Source of the DNA: CAZEHJ01 sp964512485
Lineage (GTDB): Bacteria; Bacteroidota; Rhodothermia; Rhodothermales; UBA10348
Direction of reading: 5' to 3'
Assembly: GCA_964512485.1 (NCBI GenBank)
Contig: CAZEHJ010000001.1
Span: 66,702 to 130,701, forward strand
DNA: 64,000 bases
Shown here: one piece after another, positions 7,585-16,083 of the stretch
How the letters are laid out: each line of letters opens with the position of its first letter
Numbering within the stretch: the stretch's first letter is position 1
Notes under the pieces: generated by a model
The model's input: the letters and a program-made list of their open reading frames with translations, nothing else
Told to the model about the DNA's origin: nothing
Databases searched by the model: none
Position numbers and translations under genes: made by a program

Positions 7585-10065
7585 TTATCGAAGTTTGGCA
7601 CCAAATTCTGACTCAAGAACTTTGAGTACTTTGGCAACAACCTTTTCCACATCCTTGTCCCGCAAGGTTCGGTCGGCCCCGAGTCGCATGCCGAACGCGA
7701 TGCTCTTCTCGTCCTCAGCTACGTGCTCGCCCTCATAAAGATCGAAGACCGATACATGCTTCAACAGCGGCTGACCCGCTTGTCTGATTGCCTGAAGCAT
7801 GGGTCCGGCGGGTTGCGCGCGATCCACAACAACAGCAATATCGCGTTCTACGACAGGGAATCTGCTGACGGCCTGGAATCTCGCGCGTACCGCACCGCCT
7901 GCGAGATCGCAAATCGTAGTCCAGTCGAGTTCTGCGACGACCGCTCCCTCTCGAACCGAAAATCGCTCGGAGACTTCCTCGTTCACACGAAGAATGCTGC
8001 CCAAAAAGCGTTTCCCGGAGAACACTCCAACGCCATAGGAAGCGATGTTGTCAGATTCCGACTCGACATAGCGAATATCCTGAACTCCGACCGACGTCAG
8101 GATCAGGTCCACAGCTCCCTTTACATCATACAGGTCGGCATCGCGGGCACCCGCATACCAACCTTGCTCTGACCACGTGCCCGCAATACCCACGATGAGC
8201 GTTTCGATTTCGGTATAGTCGCCAACCATGGTCAAATTGGTCTGGCGTTTTGTATGTACTCGACCGAATTCGAAGAGCTTGATGGCCGTTTGACCGTGGT
8301 TCTGGTTGTGACCGATCACTTTCAGCATGCCCGGAAGCAGGGATGGGCGCAGCGCGGCCATTTCCGTCGTGATAGGATTCAGCGTTTCGACAACTTCGCC
8401 TTTAAACCTTCCGGCCGGAAGGGAAGCAGCATTGAAGGACAGTGCGGTTTCCTGGGGAAGCATTGAGTTGGTGTACACCTCCCTGAATCCCGCACCAGAC
8501 AGGATGTCGCGAGCACGCTCGCGTAACTGCCGAACGATCGTCATTCCCGGCGTGAAATTCGGAAGACGTGAATGAGTTGGTTCTGGAATGTTATCGTATC
8601 CGAAGAGCCGTGCGATTTCTTCAATCACATCGATCTCGCGTTCCACATCAGGTCTGAAAGAAGGAACTGTGACATCCCACACGCGAGGGCTCGCGGACGT
8701 TTCTGATACGCCAAACCCGATCGCCTTGAGAAGGCGGACCATTTCACCGTCATCAATATGTGTCCCGACGATATCGACGGCTCGGGAAGCTCTTACGGAA
8801 ATTACCGCAGGTTCGTATTTAACAGGATGGGTATCGACCATTCCATCAACTATCTGTCCGCCCGCCAATTCTACCATGAGGTCAGCCGCACGCTTTGCGG
8901 CCCATGCCTGTCCCTCTGCGTCAATACCGCGCTCGAATCGATACGAGGCGTCCGTCTGAAGGCCCAGCGCCTTTGCAGTTCTTCTGATGTTCGATGGTTC
9001 GAAGTACGCGCTTTCAATCAGGACATTTACAGTTGAGTCGGTCACTTCAGAATTTTCACCACCCATCACGCCCGCAATCGCGACCTCGCGTTCACCGTCA
9101 CAAATCATCAGTGTACCATCGGGTAATTCGCGCTCTTTCGAGTCGAGCGTTGTGAATTTGGATTCTCCGCTCGTCTTGCGAACAATTATTTCGCCGCCTG
9201 CTACCTGATCAAAATCGAACGCGTGAAGCGGTTGACCGCATTCGTACATCACGTAGTTGGTTATGTCAACGATGTTGTTTCGCGGGCGCAGTCCGATGGT
9301 GAGCAATCTCTGTTTCAACCAAAACGGTGATTCCTTTATTTCCACTCCCCGAACCAAAATGCCTACGTATCTGTGGCATTCCTGACTCGCTTGGATCGAG
9401 ACCTTCACGCTCTCGTTTACCGTGCCACCACTCTCAGGTATCTGTACTTCCGGGACCTTGACGATGGTCTCAGTCAGCGCTGCTACGTCACGTGAGATCC
9501 CGATGTGGCTGATGGCATCCGGACGGTTCGGAGTAATGGCGATATCAATGGCATTGTCTGAAGCAACCATATCTCTGAAAGCCAGATAGTCACTGAAGGA
9601 GGATCCGATTTCTGCTGAATCATCCAGAACCATGATGCCGTCATGGGCCGCGCCCAATTCCAGTTCGTCTTCGGCGCAGATCATTCCGTGGCTCTCCTGA
9701 CCGCGGATCTTCGCCTTTTTCATCTTCACCGGAACCCGTTCGTCCGGATTTTCTCGCGATGGCAGATTCAGAATCGTCCCAATCGTGGCCACGGCGACCT
9801 TTTGACCCGCAGCCACATTCGGCGCTCCACATACGATGTTAAGGGGCTCTTCGCCTCCTGTATCGACCGTGCACACGGACAGACGATCTGCATCAGGATG
9901 CTTCTCGGCAGACAGGACATGTCCGACGACGACACCGTTCAGGTCACTGCCTGTCGCGTCGACGGATTCAACTTCGAGGCCACACATGGTCAACTTTTCG
10001 GCCAGGTCATCGGTCGAAAGAGAATGATCAACGTAATCAGCGAGCCAGTTTGTACTGATAATCAT
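7585..10065 (-). CDS. pheT: Phenylalanine--tRNA ligase beta subunit
   Basis: 826 residues, full length for the bacterial PheT. It forms the (alpha beta)2 enzyme with PheS, charging tRNA-Phe. An EMAP-like tRNA-binding domain covers about residues 40-150 (VVVGHVLSAEKHPDADRLSVC). The B3/B4 editing domain follows (NNIVDITNYVMYECGQPLHAFD), then the B5 and core catalytic-like domains (RPDVEREIDVIEEIARLFGYDNIP). The C-terminal 95 residues are the FDX-ACB anticodon-binding domain (FPVVERDIAVVVD, GMRLGADRTLRDKDVE). It lies 53 bp after pheS in the same operon. Confidence 0.97.
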   Translation of the reverse strand: MIISTNWLADYVDHSLSTDDLAEKLTMCGLEVESVDATGSDLNGVVVGHVLSAEKHPDADRLSVCTVDTGGEEPLNIVCGAPNVAAGQKVAVATIGTILNLPSRENPDERVPVKMKKAKIRGQESHGMICAEDELELGAAHDGIMVLDDSAEIGSSFSDYLAFRDMVASDNAIDIAITPNRPDAISHIGISRDVAALTETIVKVPEVQIPESGGTVNESVKVSIQASQECHRYVGILVRGVEIKESPFWLKQRLLTIGLRPRNNIVDITNYVMYECGQPLHAFDFDQVAGGEIIVRKTSGESKFTTLDSKERELPDGTLMICDGEREVAIAGVMGGENSEVTDSTVNVLIESAYFEPSNIRRTAKALGLQTDASYRFERGIDAEGQAWAAKRAADLMVELAGGQIVDGMVDTHPVKYEPAVISVRASRAVDIVGTHIDDGEMVRLLKAIGFGVSETSASPRVWDVTVPSFRPDVEREIDVIEEIARLFGYDNIPEPTHSRLPNFTPGMTIVRQLRERARDILSGAGFREVYTNSMLPQETALSFNAASLPAGRFKGEVVETLNPITTEMAALRPSLLPGMLKVIGHNQNHGQTAIKLFEFGRVHTKRQTNLTMVGDYTEIETLIVGIAGTWSEQGWYAGARDADLYDVKGAVDLILTSVGVQDIRYVESESDNIASYGVGVFSGKRFLGSILRVNEEVSERFSVREGAVVAELDWTTICDLAGGAVRARFQAVSRFPVVERDIAVVVDRAQPAGPMLQAIRQAGQPLLKHVSVFDLYEGEHVAEDEKSIAFGMRLGADRTLRDKDVEKVVAKVLKVLESEFGAKLR

Positions 10066-10118
10066 GTCAGAAAAAACGTCAGTTTGTTTGCAGTTTGTTC
10101 AGCGAATCAGTGGAGTTC

Positions 10119-11165
10119 TCAGCTGAACTGCTCTAAGAATCGGATATCGTTTTCGTACAGAATGCGGATATCATCAATGCCATAACGCAACATTGCTATC
10201 CGCTCAACGCCCATTCCGAAGGCGTAGCCAGTGTATCGCTCAGAGTCGATTCCGACACCCTCCAGAACATTCGGATCGACCATACCGCATCCCAGAATTT
10301 CCATCCAACGACCTCCGCCCGGGAGATCGTCATCTTGCCACCATATGTCCACTTCTGCACTGGGTTCGGTGAATGGAAAGAAGCTGGGACGAAATCTCAT
10401 GACAACATCTTCACCGAATAGCGTGCGAGCAAACGCGTGAAGAATCTGCTTCAAGTCGGCCATGGTCACTCCTTCGTCCACATAGAGACCCTCAACCTGA
10501 TGAAACAGGCAGTAGGATTTATAGGAGATCGCCTCATTTCGATAGACACGGCCAGGGACGATCACCCGAATCGGGGGTTCACGATTTTCCATGACTCGGA
10601 TCTGGACCGGGGAAGTGTGCGTCCTTAGCAAAATTCCGTCGTCCGAGTTTTCGGGTTCCTCGATGAAGAAAGTGTCCTGCATATCCCGGGCAGGGTGGTC
10701 CGGAGGGAAATTGAGCGCAGAAAAATTGTGCCAGTCGTCCTCGATTTCCGGTCCTTCGGCGACTTCAAAACCGTAGCTCTCAAAAACCTTCGTGATGAGA
10801 CGCTGAGCCTGGGTAATCGGGTGCAGACTTCCCTGAGGCAACGTCCGTCCCGGAAGCGTCAGATCAGATGGAGCAGCCCCGGCCGCCGCTCCCCCACTGA
10901 GGGCAGATGCGGCTTCCTCAAGGCGGGCTTCGACTCTGGCTTTGGCGGCATTGATCTGCTGCCCGAATTCTTTTCTGTCTTCTGGTGCCACGTCCGGAAT
11001 CCGTTTCAGGAGGGCCGTTATCTGCCCCTGCTTCCTGCTCAAAAACCTGATTCGGTAGTCGTCGGCAGCCTGGGTGGAGTCCAGCGCTGTGTCTTCGATC
11101 TCATTCTTGAGATCGTTAAGTGCCGTCAGAGCGGCTTCCGCGACGTTTGTGTTAGACTCTTCCAT
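10119..11165 (-). CDS. pheS: Phenylalanine--tRNA ligase alpha subunit
   Basis: 348 residues. The N-terminal ~100 residues form the tRNA-contacting coiled coil. The class II catalytic core follows with DDWHNFSALNFPPDHPARDMQDTF, motif 2 (RTHTSPVQIRVME ... RVYRNEAISYKSYCLFHQVEG) and motif 3 (YTGYAFGMGVERIAMLRYGIDDIR). It synthesises Phe-tRNA together with PheT. The gene is preceded by a leader peptide and a terminator/antiterminator arrangement at 11235-11374, so its transcription is probably attenuated (see findings). Confidence 0.97.
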   Translation of the reverse strand: MEESNTNVAEAALTALNDLKNEIEDTALDSTQAADDYRIRFLSRKQGQITALLKRIPDVAPEDRKEFGQQINAAKARVEARLEEAASALSGGAAAGAAPSDLTLPGRTLPQGSLHPITQAQRLITKVFESYGFEVAEGPEIEDDWHNFSALNFPPDHPARDMQDTFFIEEPENSDDGILLRTHTSPVQIRVMENREPPIRVIVPGRVYRNEAISYKSYCLFHQVEGLYVDEGVTMADLKQILHAFARTLFGEDVVMRFRPSFFPFTEPSAEVDIWWQDDDLPGGGRWMEILGCGMVDPNVLEGVGIDSERYTGYAFGMGVERIAMLRYGIDDIRILYENDIRFLEQFS

Positions 11166-11234
11166 ATCGGATCTCGTTGGATCAGCTTCCAGGTTGGCCC
11201 GGAGGGGAATTCAGTATTGCAATAAACAAAAAAA

Positions 11235-11325
11235 TCCCGCCTGACCTGTTAAAGGAGGCGGGACTTTTGAAACTGTGCGAATCCATCAGGAACGGTATTC
11301 GACCAGCACCACCTTTAACAGTCAG
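11235..11325 (-). promoter_or_regulatory. Transcription attenuator between rplT and pheS
   Basis: On the minus strand an 8-bp GC-rich stem (11263-11256 with 11242-11235) with a 13-nt loop is followed by seven T, a good intrinsic terminator 70 bp before pheS. Upstream, the segment 11325-11307 is complementary to 11260-11241: 14 bp with one bulge, then a mismatch and 4 more pairs. That pairing uses the terminator loop and most of its 5' arm, so the two structures exclude each other. A short ORF ends inside the upstream segment. The architecture matches ribosome-dependent attenuation. Confidence 0.65.
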
Positions 11326-11374
11326 AGGGTAGTGCGGTGATAAATCGTTCGATGTGTCGCATAGCTGTTGTCAT
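11315..11374 (-). CDS. Candidate pheS leader peptide
   Basis: A 19-codon ORF (MTTAMRHIERFITALPSDC) whose ATG lies five bases after the rplT stop, preceded by AAGGAAA as a close ribosome site. It contains one Phe codon (codon 11, TTT). Its stop codon TAA lies inside the segment that forms the antiterminator. A ribosome paused at codon 11 would leave that segment free, and one reaching the stop would cover it. In E. coli pheST is controlled by a Phe-rich leader peptide at the same place; here only one Phe codon is present. Confidence 0.5.
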   Translation of the reverse strand: MTTAMRHIERFITALPSDC

Positions 11375-11379
11375 TTTCC

Positions 11380-11724
11380 TTAAGAGGCTTTTTTGACAAC
11401 CGCCGAGAAGGTGTCCGGATCGTGCATTGCGAGGTCAGCAAGAACCTTTCGATTGAGCTGGACATCGGCCTTACGAAGCGATCCCATGAGCTGCGAATAC
11501 GTCGTATCGTTGAGGCGGGCGCCTGCGTTGATACGCGAAATCCACAAACGGCGGAACTGGCGCTTGCGTGCGCGGCGATCACGGTACTGGTAGGTGAGTG
11601 CTTTTTCAACCGCATTCTTGGAAACGGTATATACGTTTTTCCTGCGGCCCCAATAGCCTTTGGCCATCGACATAATCTTCTTACGTCGTTTCCTCGAGGC
11701 TACTCTGTTAGTTGCGCGTGGCAT
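11380..11724 (-). CDS. rplT: 50S ribosomal protein L20
   Basis: 114 residues, normal family length. The N-terminus MPRATNRVASRKRRKKIMSM is the basic rRNA-binding extension of L20, followed by AKGYWGRRKNVY, ALTYQYRDRRARKRQFRRLWISRINAGAR and the globular C-terminal domain. L20 is required early in 50S assembly and in many bacteria represses its own operon. It follows rpmI by about 100 bp and is followed by the pheS attenuator. Confidence 0.98.
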   Translation of the reverse strand: MPRATNRVASRKRRKKIMSMAKGYWGRRKNVYTVSKNAVEKALTYQYRDRRARKRQFRRLWISRINAGARLNDTTYSQLMGSLRKADVQLNRKVLADLAMHDPDTFSAVVKKAS

Positions 11725-11828
11725 TTTACTTTACTCTTTCTCTACTGTTGGTTGCTCTTGATACCCTTTGCCATCTGTTCAAGAAGAATCCCGATCAGCG
11801 GCTGGGGTGGCGTCTGTAAGTGCGGTTG

Positions 11829-12023
11829 TCAGCCGTTGATAAGCTTGCGAATCCGCGGCTCATCGGCTTTGTCGACCAGAGTCGCCTGGCGCAAGTTGCG
11901 CTTGGTTTTCGGTGACTTCTTGGTCAGAATGTGACTTGCGAACGCTTTTTTACGCTTGATACGACCAGTTCCGGTCAATTTGAAGCGCTTTTTAGCTCCG
12001 CTATTTGATTTCATTTTCGGCAT
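11829..12023 (-). CDS. rpmI: 50S ribosomal protein L35
   Basis: 64 residues from the ATG at 12023 (MPKMKSNSGAKKRFKLTGTG...), the invariant L35 N-terminus; the open frame extends further upstream but without homology. It is very basic and contains the typical HILTKKSPKTKRNLR. A GAGG ribosome-binding site precedes the start. It lies in the conserved infC-rpmI-rplT order. Confidence 0.98.
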   Translation of the reverse strand: MPKMKSNSGAKKRFKLTGTGRIKRKKAFASHILTKKSPKTKRNLRQATLVDKADEPRIRKLING

Positions 12024-12235
12024 AAATGTGCCTCGATCTTGCAAAAACAGGCAGGGTGTGCCTGAACAGCAATTATTGGTGTTCTTTCTGAATCCGAAAC
12101 AGGGTCGGGTGCAGAAATGACTGAGCCTCAAAAACTACGAAAACGGGCCAGATTCCGCAACATCCAACTCGGTCAAGAACTGTCGAATTGCGTTGAGAAT
12201 TCCGTGAATCAGGCGTCTCGAAGACCAATGGTGCG

Positions 12236-12754
12236 TCAGACCTTCTTTTTGGCCGGGCTCAGAATTGTTGTCATCCTTCTACCCTCCATTTTCGGCTCCT
12301 GGTCGATTTTGGCCAGATCTGCCAATTCCAGGATGAATCGGGCCAGAATCTCCATGCCATGATCCTTGTAGATGATGTCCCTTCCGCGGAACTGGACGTA
12401 CGCCCTCACCTTGTGACCGTGTTCAAGGAAATTCTTCGCATGCTTTGTCTTGAAGTTGAAATCATGGGTATCCGTGTGGGGACGGAACCGGATTTCCTTC
12501 ATTTCAATGGTATGCTGCTTTTTTCGAGCCTCTTTTTCCTTTTTCTGTTGCTCGTACCGGAATTTGCCATAATCCATGATTTTGCAAACCGGCGGCTCAG
12601 CGTTGGGGGAAATTTCAACCAGATCCAAATCCTGGTCGTCTGCCATCTGAATGGCGACTTCGGTGGGGTAAATACCGTGATTTCCTTTGGGGTCGACTAC
12701 ACGAACTTCTGAAGCCCGGATGCGGTCGTTAACTCTAATAACTTGTTTTGCGAT
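12236..12754 (-). CDS. infC: Translation initiation factor IF-3 (non-ATG start)
   Basis: IF-3 binds the 30S subunit, keeps it apart from 50S and checks start-codon pairing. The first ATG in frame (12646) would remove the conserved N-terminus. Reading upstream without a stop gives VIRVNDRIRASEVRVVDPKG, the IF-3 N-domain. No ATG, GTG or TTG occurs there, so the start must be ATC at 12754 (172 residues, then AKQVIRVN) or ATT at 12739. AUU or AUC starts are a known self-regulation device of infC. The C-domain includes EMKEIRFRPHTDTHDF and KVRAYVQFRGRD. It lies downstream of thrS. Confidence 0.93.
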   Translation of the reverse strand: MAKQVIRVNDRIRASEVRVVDPKGNHGIYPTEVAIQMADDQDLDLVEISPNAEPPVCKIMDYGKFRYEQQKKEKEARKKQHTIEMKEIRFRPHTDTHDFNFKTKHAKNFLEHGHKVRAYVQFRGRDIIYKDHGMEILARFILELADLAKIDQEPKMEGRRMTTILSPAKKKV

Positions 12755-12905
12755 GACAGTAAAGGTGTCTATTTAGGACGTTGGTCGTATTGGAATGGCA
12801 AAAAACGCCATAACAGGCAGTAAACTTCAAATTTAGTCTTTTGATTCCGTAAATGCCCTCAATTCCGGTGAATCGGGACACTATTTTCGAAACAATGCAA
12901 GCGCG

Positions 12906-14852
12906 TCATGAGACCTGAAACGCGCTTTTGATTTCGGCCTGAATCAGGGAAGTGAATTCTGCCTGGGTCTGAGATCCCAGATCTCCTTCTCCGTGGCGGC
13001 GGACCGAGACCGATCCGGATTCCATTTCGCGCTCGCCGACAATGAGCATGTACGGAATTTTCTGCATCTCCGCAGAACGAATTTTGTATCCGACTTTTTC
13101 GTGCCTCAGGTCAGATTCTGTACGTATGCCGGCTTCATTCAGCGCTTTTGAGACCTCCTCGGCATAGTCATTGAATGACTGACCGACCGGAAGAACCTGA
13201 GCCTGAACGGGTGCGAGCCAGGTCGGGAAATTTCCGCCACAGTGTTCGATAAGAACTCCAATGAAGCGTTCAAGAGAACCAAATGGCGCGCGATGAATCA
13301 TCACCGGCCGGTGTTTCTGGTTGTCTTCTCCCACAAAAGTGAGGTCGAAACGCTGGGGAAGATTGTAGTCGATCTGAATTGTACCCAACTGCCATTCACG
13401 TCCGAGGGCATCTTTTACCATGAAGTCCAGTTTCGGACCATAAAATGCCGCTTCGCCTTCAATCTCGATGGTTTCGAGTCCTTTTTCTTCGGCAGCTTCG
13501 CGAATTGCCTGTTCCGCCAGATCCCACTGTTCATCCTGGCCGACATACTTCTCCTTGTTGGACTTGTCACGTAAGGAGACCTGTGCCTTGAAGGTGTTGA
13601 AGCCGAGAGAGCTGAATACAAGAAGCGTCAGGTCGATGACGTCCATGAACTCCTGCTTCACCTGATCCGGACGGCAAAAGATGTGAGCGTCATCGACGGT
13701 GAAGCCGCGCACCCGGGTAAGGCCACCCAGTTCACCAGACTGTTCGTAGCGGTACACGGTTCCGAATTCCGCCAGACGAACCGGCAGCTCCCGGTATGAA
13801 CGAGGCCGCGCGTCATACACTTGGGTGTGATGCGGACAGTTCATAGGCCTGAGGAGGTAGCCTTCCTCCTCATCGTCCATCATCGGTGGAAACTGGCTAT
13901 CGCTGTAGTAGGGATAGTGTCCACTCGTTTTATAGAGTTCGAGGCGACCGATGTGCGGTGTGATGACCGGCTGGTATCCCCGACGTAACTGTTCGTTTTT
14001 CAGAAAGTCGACCAGCGTTTCGCGAAGGATAGTCCCTTTCGGCAGCCACAGCGGAAGCCCAGGCCCCACCTTTTTCGAGAAGGTAAACAGTTCGAGTTCT
14101 TTGCCCAGTTTTCGGTGATCACGCTGCCGGGCCAGTTCAAGCATCTCCAGATATTCGTCCAATTCCTTCTTCTTTGGAAACGTAATTCCATAGAGTCGGG
14201 TCAGCTGTTTACGATCCTGATCACCTCGCCAGTATGCGCCGGCGATGTTGAGAAGCTTTGCATATTTGATGTTGCCGGTGCTCGGCACGTGGGGACCACG
14301 ACACAGATCGGTGAAGCCGCCCTGTGTGTAGAATGTGATCGTTCCATCCTCGAGGTCTTCGAGAAGCTCAAGTTTGTACTCGTCGCCTTTTTCCTTGAAA
14401 TAGGCGATGGCATCAGCCTTGCTCACCTCTTTGCGCTCGTAGCTGGCGTTTCGTTTCGCCAGCTCCTTCATTTTGTTTTCGATGGATTCGAGGTCATCCG
14501 CAGTCAGCGTCCGATCTCCGAGATCGACATCATAATAGAAGCCTTTGTCGATAGCGGGTCCGATCCCAAATTTGACTCCCGGATAGAGCTCCTGAAGCGC
14601 TTCGGCCATGAGGTGCGCCGATGAATGCCAGTAAGTCGCCCAGCCTTCATCATTGCGGAGAGTGAAAATCTGGATTGCCGCGTCCGAATCGATGGACCGT
14701 GAAAGGTCCCGCACTTCGCTATCTACACCGATAGCGACAGCCATGCGCGCAAGACCTTCGGAGATGCTCGTAGCCACGTCATGTCCCGTAACGCCGCGAT
14801 CGAAGTCGCGGGTGGATCCGTCTGGAAACGTGAGTGTGATATTCTCGGACAT
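12906..14852 (-). CDS. thrS: Threonine--tRNA ligase
   Basis: 648 residues, full length. An N-terminal TGS domain (residues 1-62) is followed by the editing domain with HSSAHLMAEAL, whose histidines help hydrolyse Ser-tRNA-Thr. The class II catalytic core contains the zinc-site cysteine in LRPMNCPHH and motif 2 (FGTVYRYEQSGELGGLTRVRGFTVDDAH). The C-terminal ~105 residues are the anticodon-binding domain (VQAQVLPVG, DLRHEKVGYKIRSAEMQKIPY). It is the first gene of the thrS-infC-rpmI-rplT-pheS-pheT cluster. Paired 11-bp motifs lie 35-63 bp upstream of its start. Confidence 0.98.
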   Translation of the reverse strand: MSENITLTFPDGSTRDFDRGVTGHDVATSISEGLARMAVAIGVDSEVRDLSRSIDSDAAIQIFTLRNDEGWATYWHSSAHLMAEALQELYPGVKFGIGPAIDKGFYYDVDLGDRTLTADDLESIENKMKELAKRNASYERKEVSKADAIAYFKEKGDEYKLELLEDLEDGTITFYTQGGFTDLCRGPHVPSTGNIKYAKLLNIAGAYWRGDQDRKQLTRLYGITFPKKKELDEYLEMLELARQRDHRKLGKELELFTFSKKVGPGLPLWLPKGTILRETLVDFLKNEQLRRGYQPVITPHIGRLELYKTSGHYPYYSDSQFPPMMDDEEEGYLLRPMNCPHHTQVYDARPRSYRELPVRLAEFGTVYRYEQSGELGGLTRVRGFTVDDAHIFCRPDQVKQEFMDVIDLTLLVFSSLGFNTFKAQVSLRDKSNKEKYVGQDEQWDLAEQAIREAAEEKGLETIEIEGEAAFYGPKLDFMVKDALGREWQLGTIQIDYNLPQRFDLTFVGEDNQKHRPVMIHRAPFGSLERFIGVLIEHCGGNFPTWLAPVQAQVLPVGQSFNDYAEEVSKALNEAGIRTESDLRHEKVGYKIRSAEMQKIPYMLIVGEREMESGSVSVRRHGEGDLGSQTQAEFTSLIQAEIKSAFQVS

Positions 14853-15268
14853 GGCTGGAATTTTCTGTTGGATTAAGTGGAGTCCCTTCTACACCGGGAA
14901 TCTGTTTTACACAGGACAAGGCGTCAATATATAATCTTCGCCGAAAATCGTGGGCGGAGAGTGTTCGAAAATCGTGGGTATTCGAACGCTCATGAGACAC
15001 GATCGAGAGAGAACATGCCTGGCTACACGGTAATACGGGACAAAAAGAGCGGAGATCGGGCTTCCTGCCTTCGATCTGGGATCAGTCCTTATGATGGAGG
15101 CGTGAGTTATGGATGAATCGTTGAGGGTGTCGAGGCTTTGTCCGCCACCCAGATTTATTCTGCCAAGGATACAATAGTTCTACACAGGCGTGCGTTTCTA
15201 CACCGGAACGTGAAACGATCCGCCGCTACCACAAATTCAATCGCGTCTTCTGGACGCCTATCGTCTCG
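14853..15268. promoter_or_regulatory. Divergent intergenic region with paired 11-bp motifs
   Basis: The 416 bp between thrS (minus) and the GLPGLI gene (plus) have no convincing gene. They hold four copies of TTYTACACMGG in two pairs with identical 18-bp spacing: 14887 and 14905, close to thrS, and 15178 and 15196, close to the plus-strand gene. The copy at 14905 begins TTTTACACA, which fits a DnaA-box consensus; the others fit less well. A separate 13-bp direct repeat CGAAAATCGTGGG occurs at 14942 and 14966. The arrangement suggests operator sites. Confidence 0.4.
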
Positions 15269-16012
15269 ATGAAAAAGCTACTGATACTCTTTATTGCCCT
15301 GCTACCTCTTGCTGCATCGGCGCAAGAAGGGACGGTCAAATACGATCGTACAATCAAAATGGAAATTGACCTTCCTCCTGAAATGGAATCGATGCGGGAT
15401 CAGTTTCCCACGGAGAACACGACCTCCATGCTGCTCCATTTCAACGAATTTGAGTCAGTAATGAAGGCAGATGAGGATCAGGAAGAAGGAGAAGATCATG
15501 TCCTGGAAGGCGGCAATGTGATGATCCGAATGTCGCGTTCCAGAGACGAAAACGAGACATACGTGAATCACGATGAGGGACTGGTCACTGAAAAACGTGA
15601 TTTCATGGGTCGCACCTTTCTTATAAATGGCGACCAGCCCACGTATGCCTGGAAACTGACAGGCGAGCAGAGCGAGTATCTCGGTTTCGCCGTTCAGAAG
15701 GCAACGGCCGTTCAGGATACGACGATGATTGAAGCGTGGTTCAGCCCCGAAATTCCTGTTTCAGCCGGACCCGAACTCTACGGTGGCTTGCCGGGAATGA
15801 TATTGGTTCTGTCCATTGATGACGGTCAGCAGACTTTCTCGGCAAAGGAAATCAATCTGGACGGCCTCGAGAAAGGATCTATCAAAGCCCCAAAAAAGGG
15901 CAAGAAGGTATCCAGAGAGGAATTCGACCAGATCGTCGAGGAAAAGATGGCTGAAATGAACGCCCAGAACGGCGGTCGCGGTGGCAACTTCGTACGCATG
16001 ATTCGCCAGTAG
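15269..16012 (+). CDS. GLPGLI family exported protein
   Basis: 247 residues with a clear signal peptide (MKKLLILFIALLPLAASAQ). The family is named after a GLPGLI motif, here YGGLPGMILVL near residue 175, preceded by AWFSPEIPVSAGPE. These proteins are found in Bacteroidota and relatives, usually next to a TonB-dependent or barrel protein, and are probably periplasmic or outer-membrane attached. Their biochemical role is not established. Here the partner is the barrel gene 71 bp downstream, so the two are likely one operon. Confidence 0.85.
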   Translation: MKKLLILFIALLPLAASAQEGTVKYDRTIKMEIDLPPEMESMRDQFPTENTTSMLLHFNEFESVMKADEDQEEGEDHVLEGGNVMIRMSRSRDENETYVNHDEGLVTEKRDFMGRTFLINGDQPTYAWKLTGEQSEYLGFAVQKATAVQDTTMIEAWFSPEIPVSAGPELYGGLPGMILVLSIDDGQQTFSAKEINLDGLEKGSIKAPKKGKKVSREEFDQIVEEKMAEMNAQNGGRGGNFVRMIRQ

Positions 16013-16083
16013 AAGAACGCCAAATTCAGGAGCATTCAGGAAGACGCTCTCAATTACAAAACCACTTACCAATTTCTATTTCC

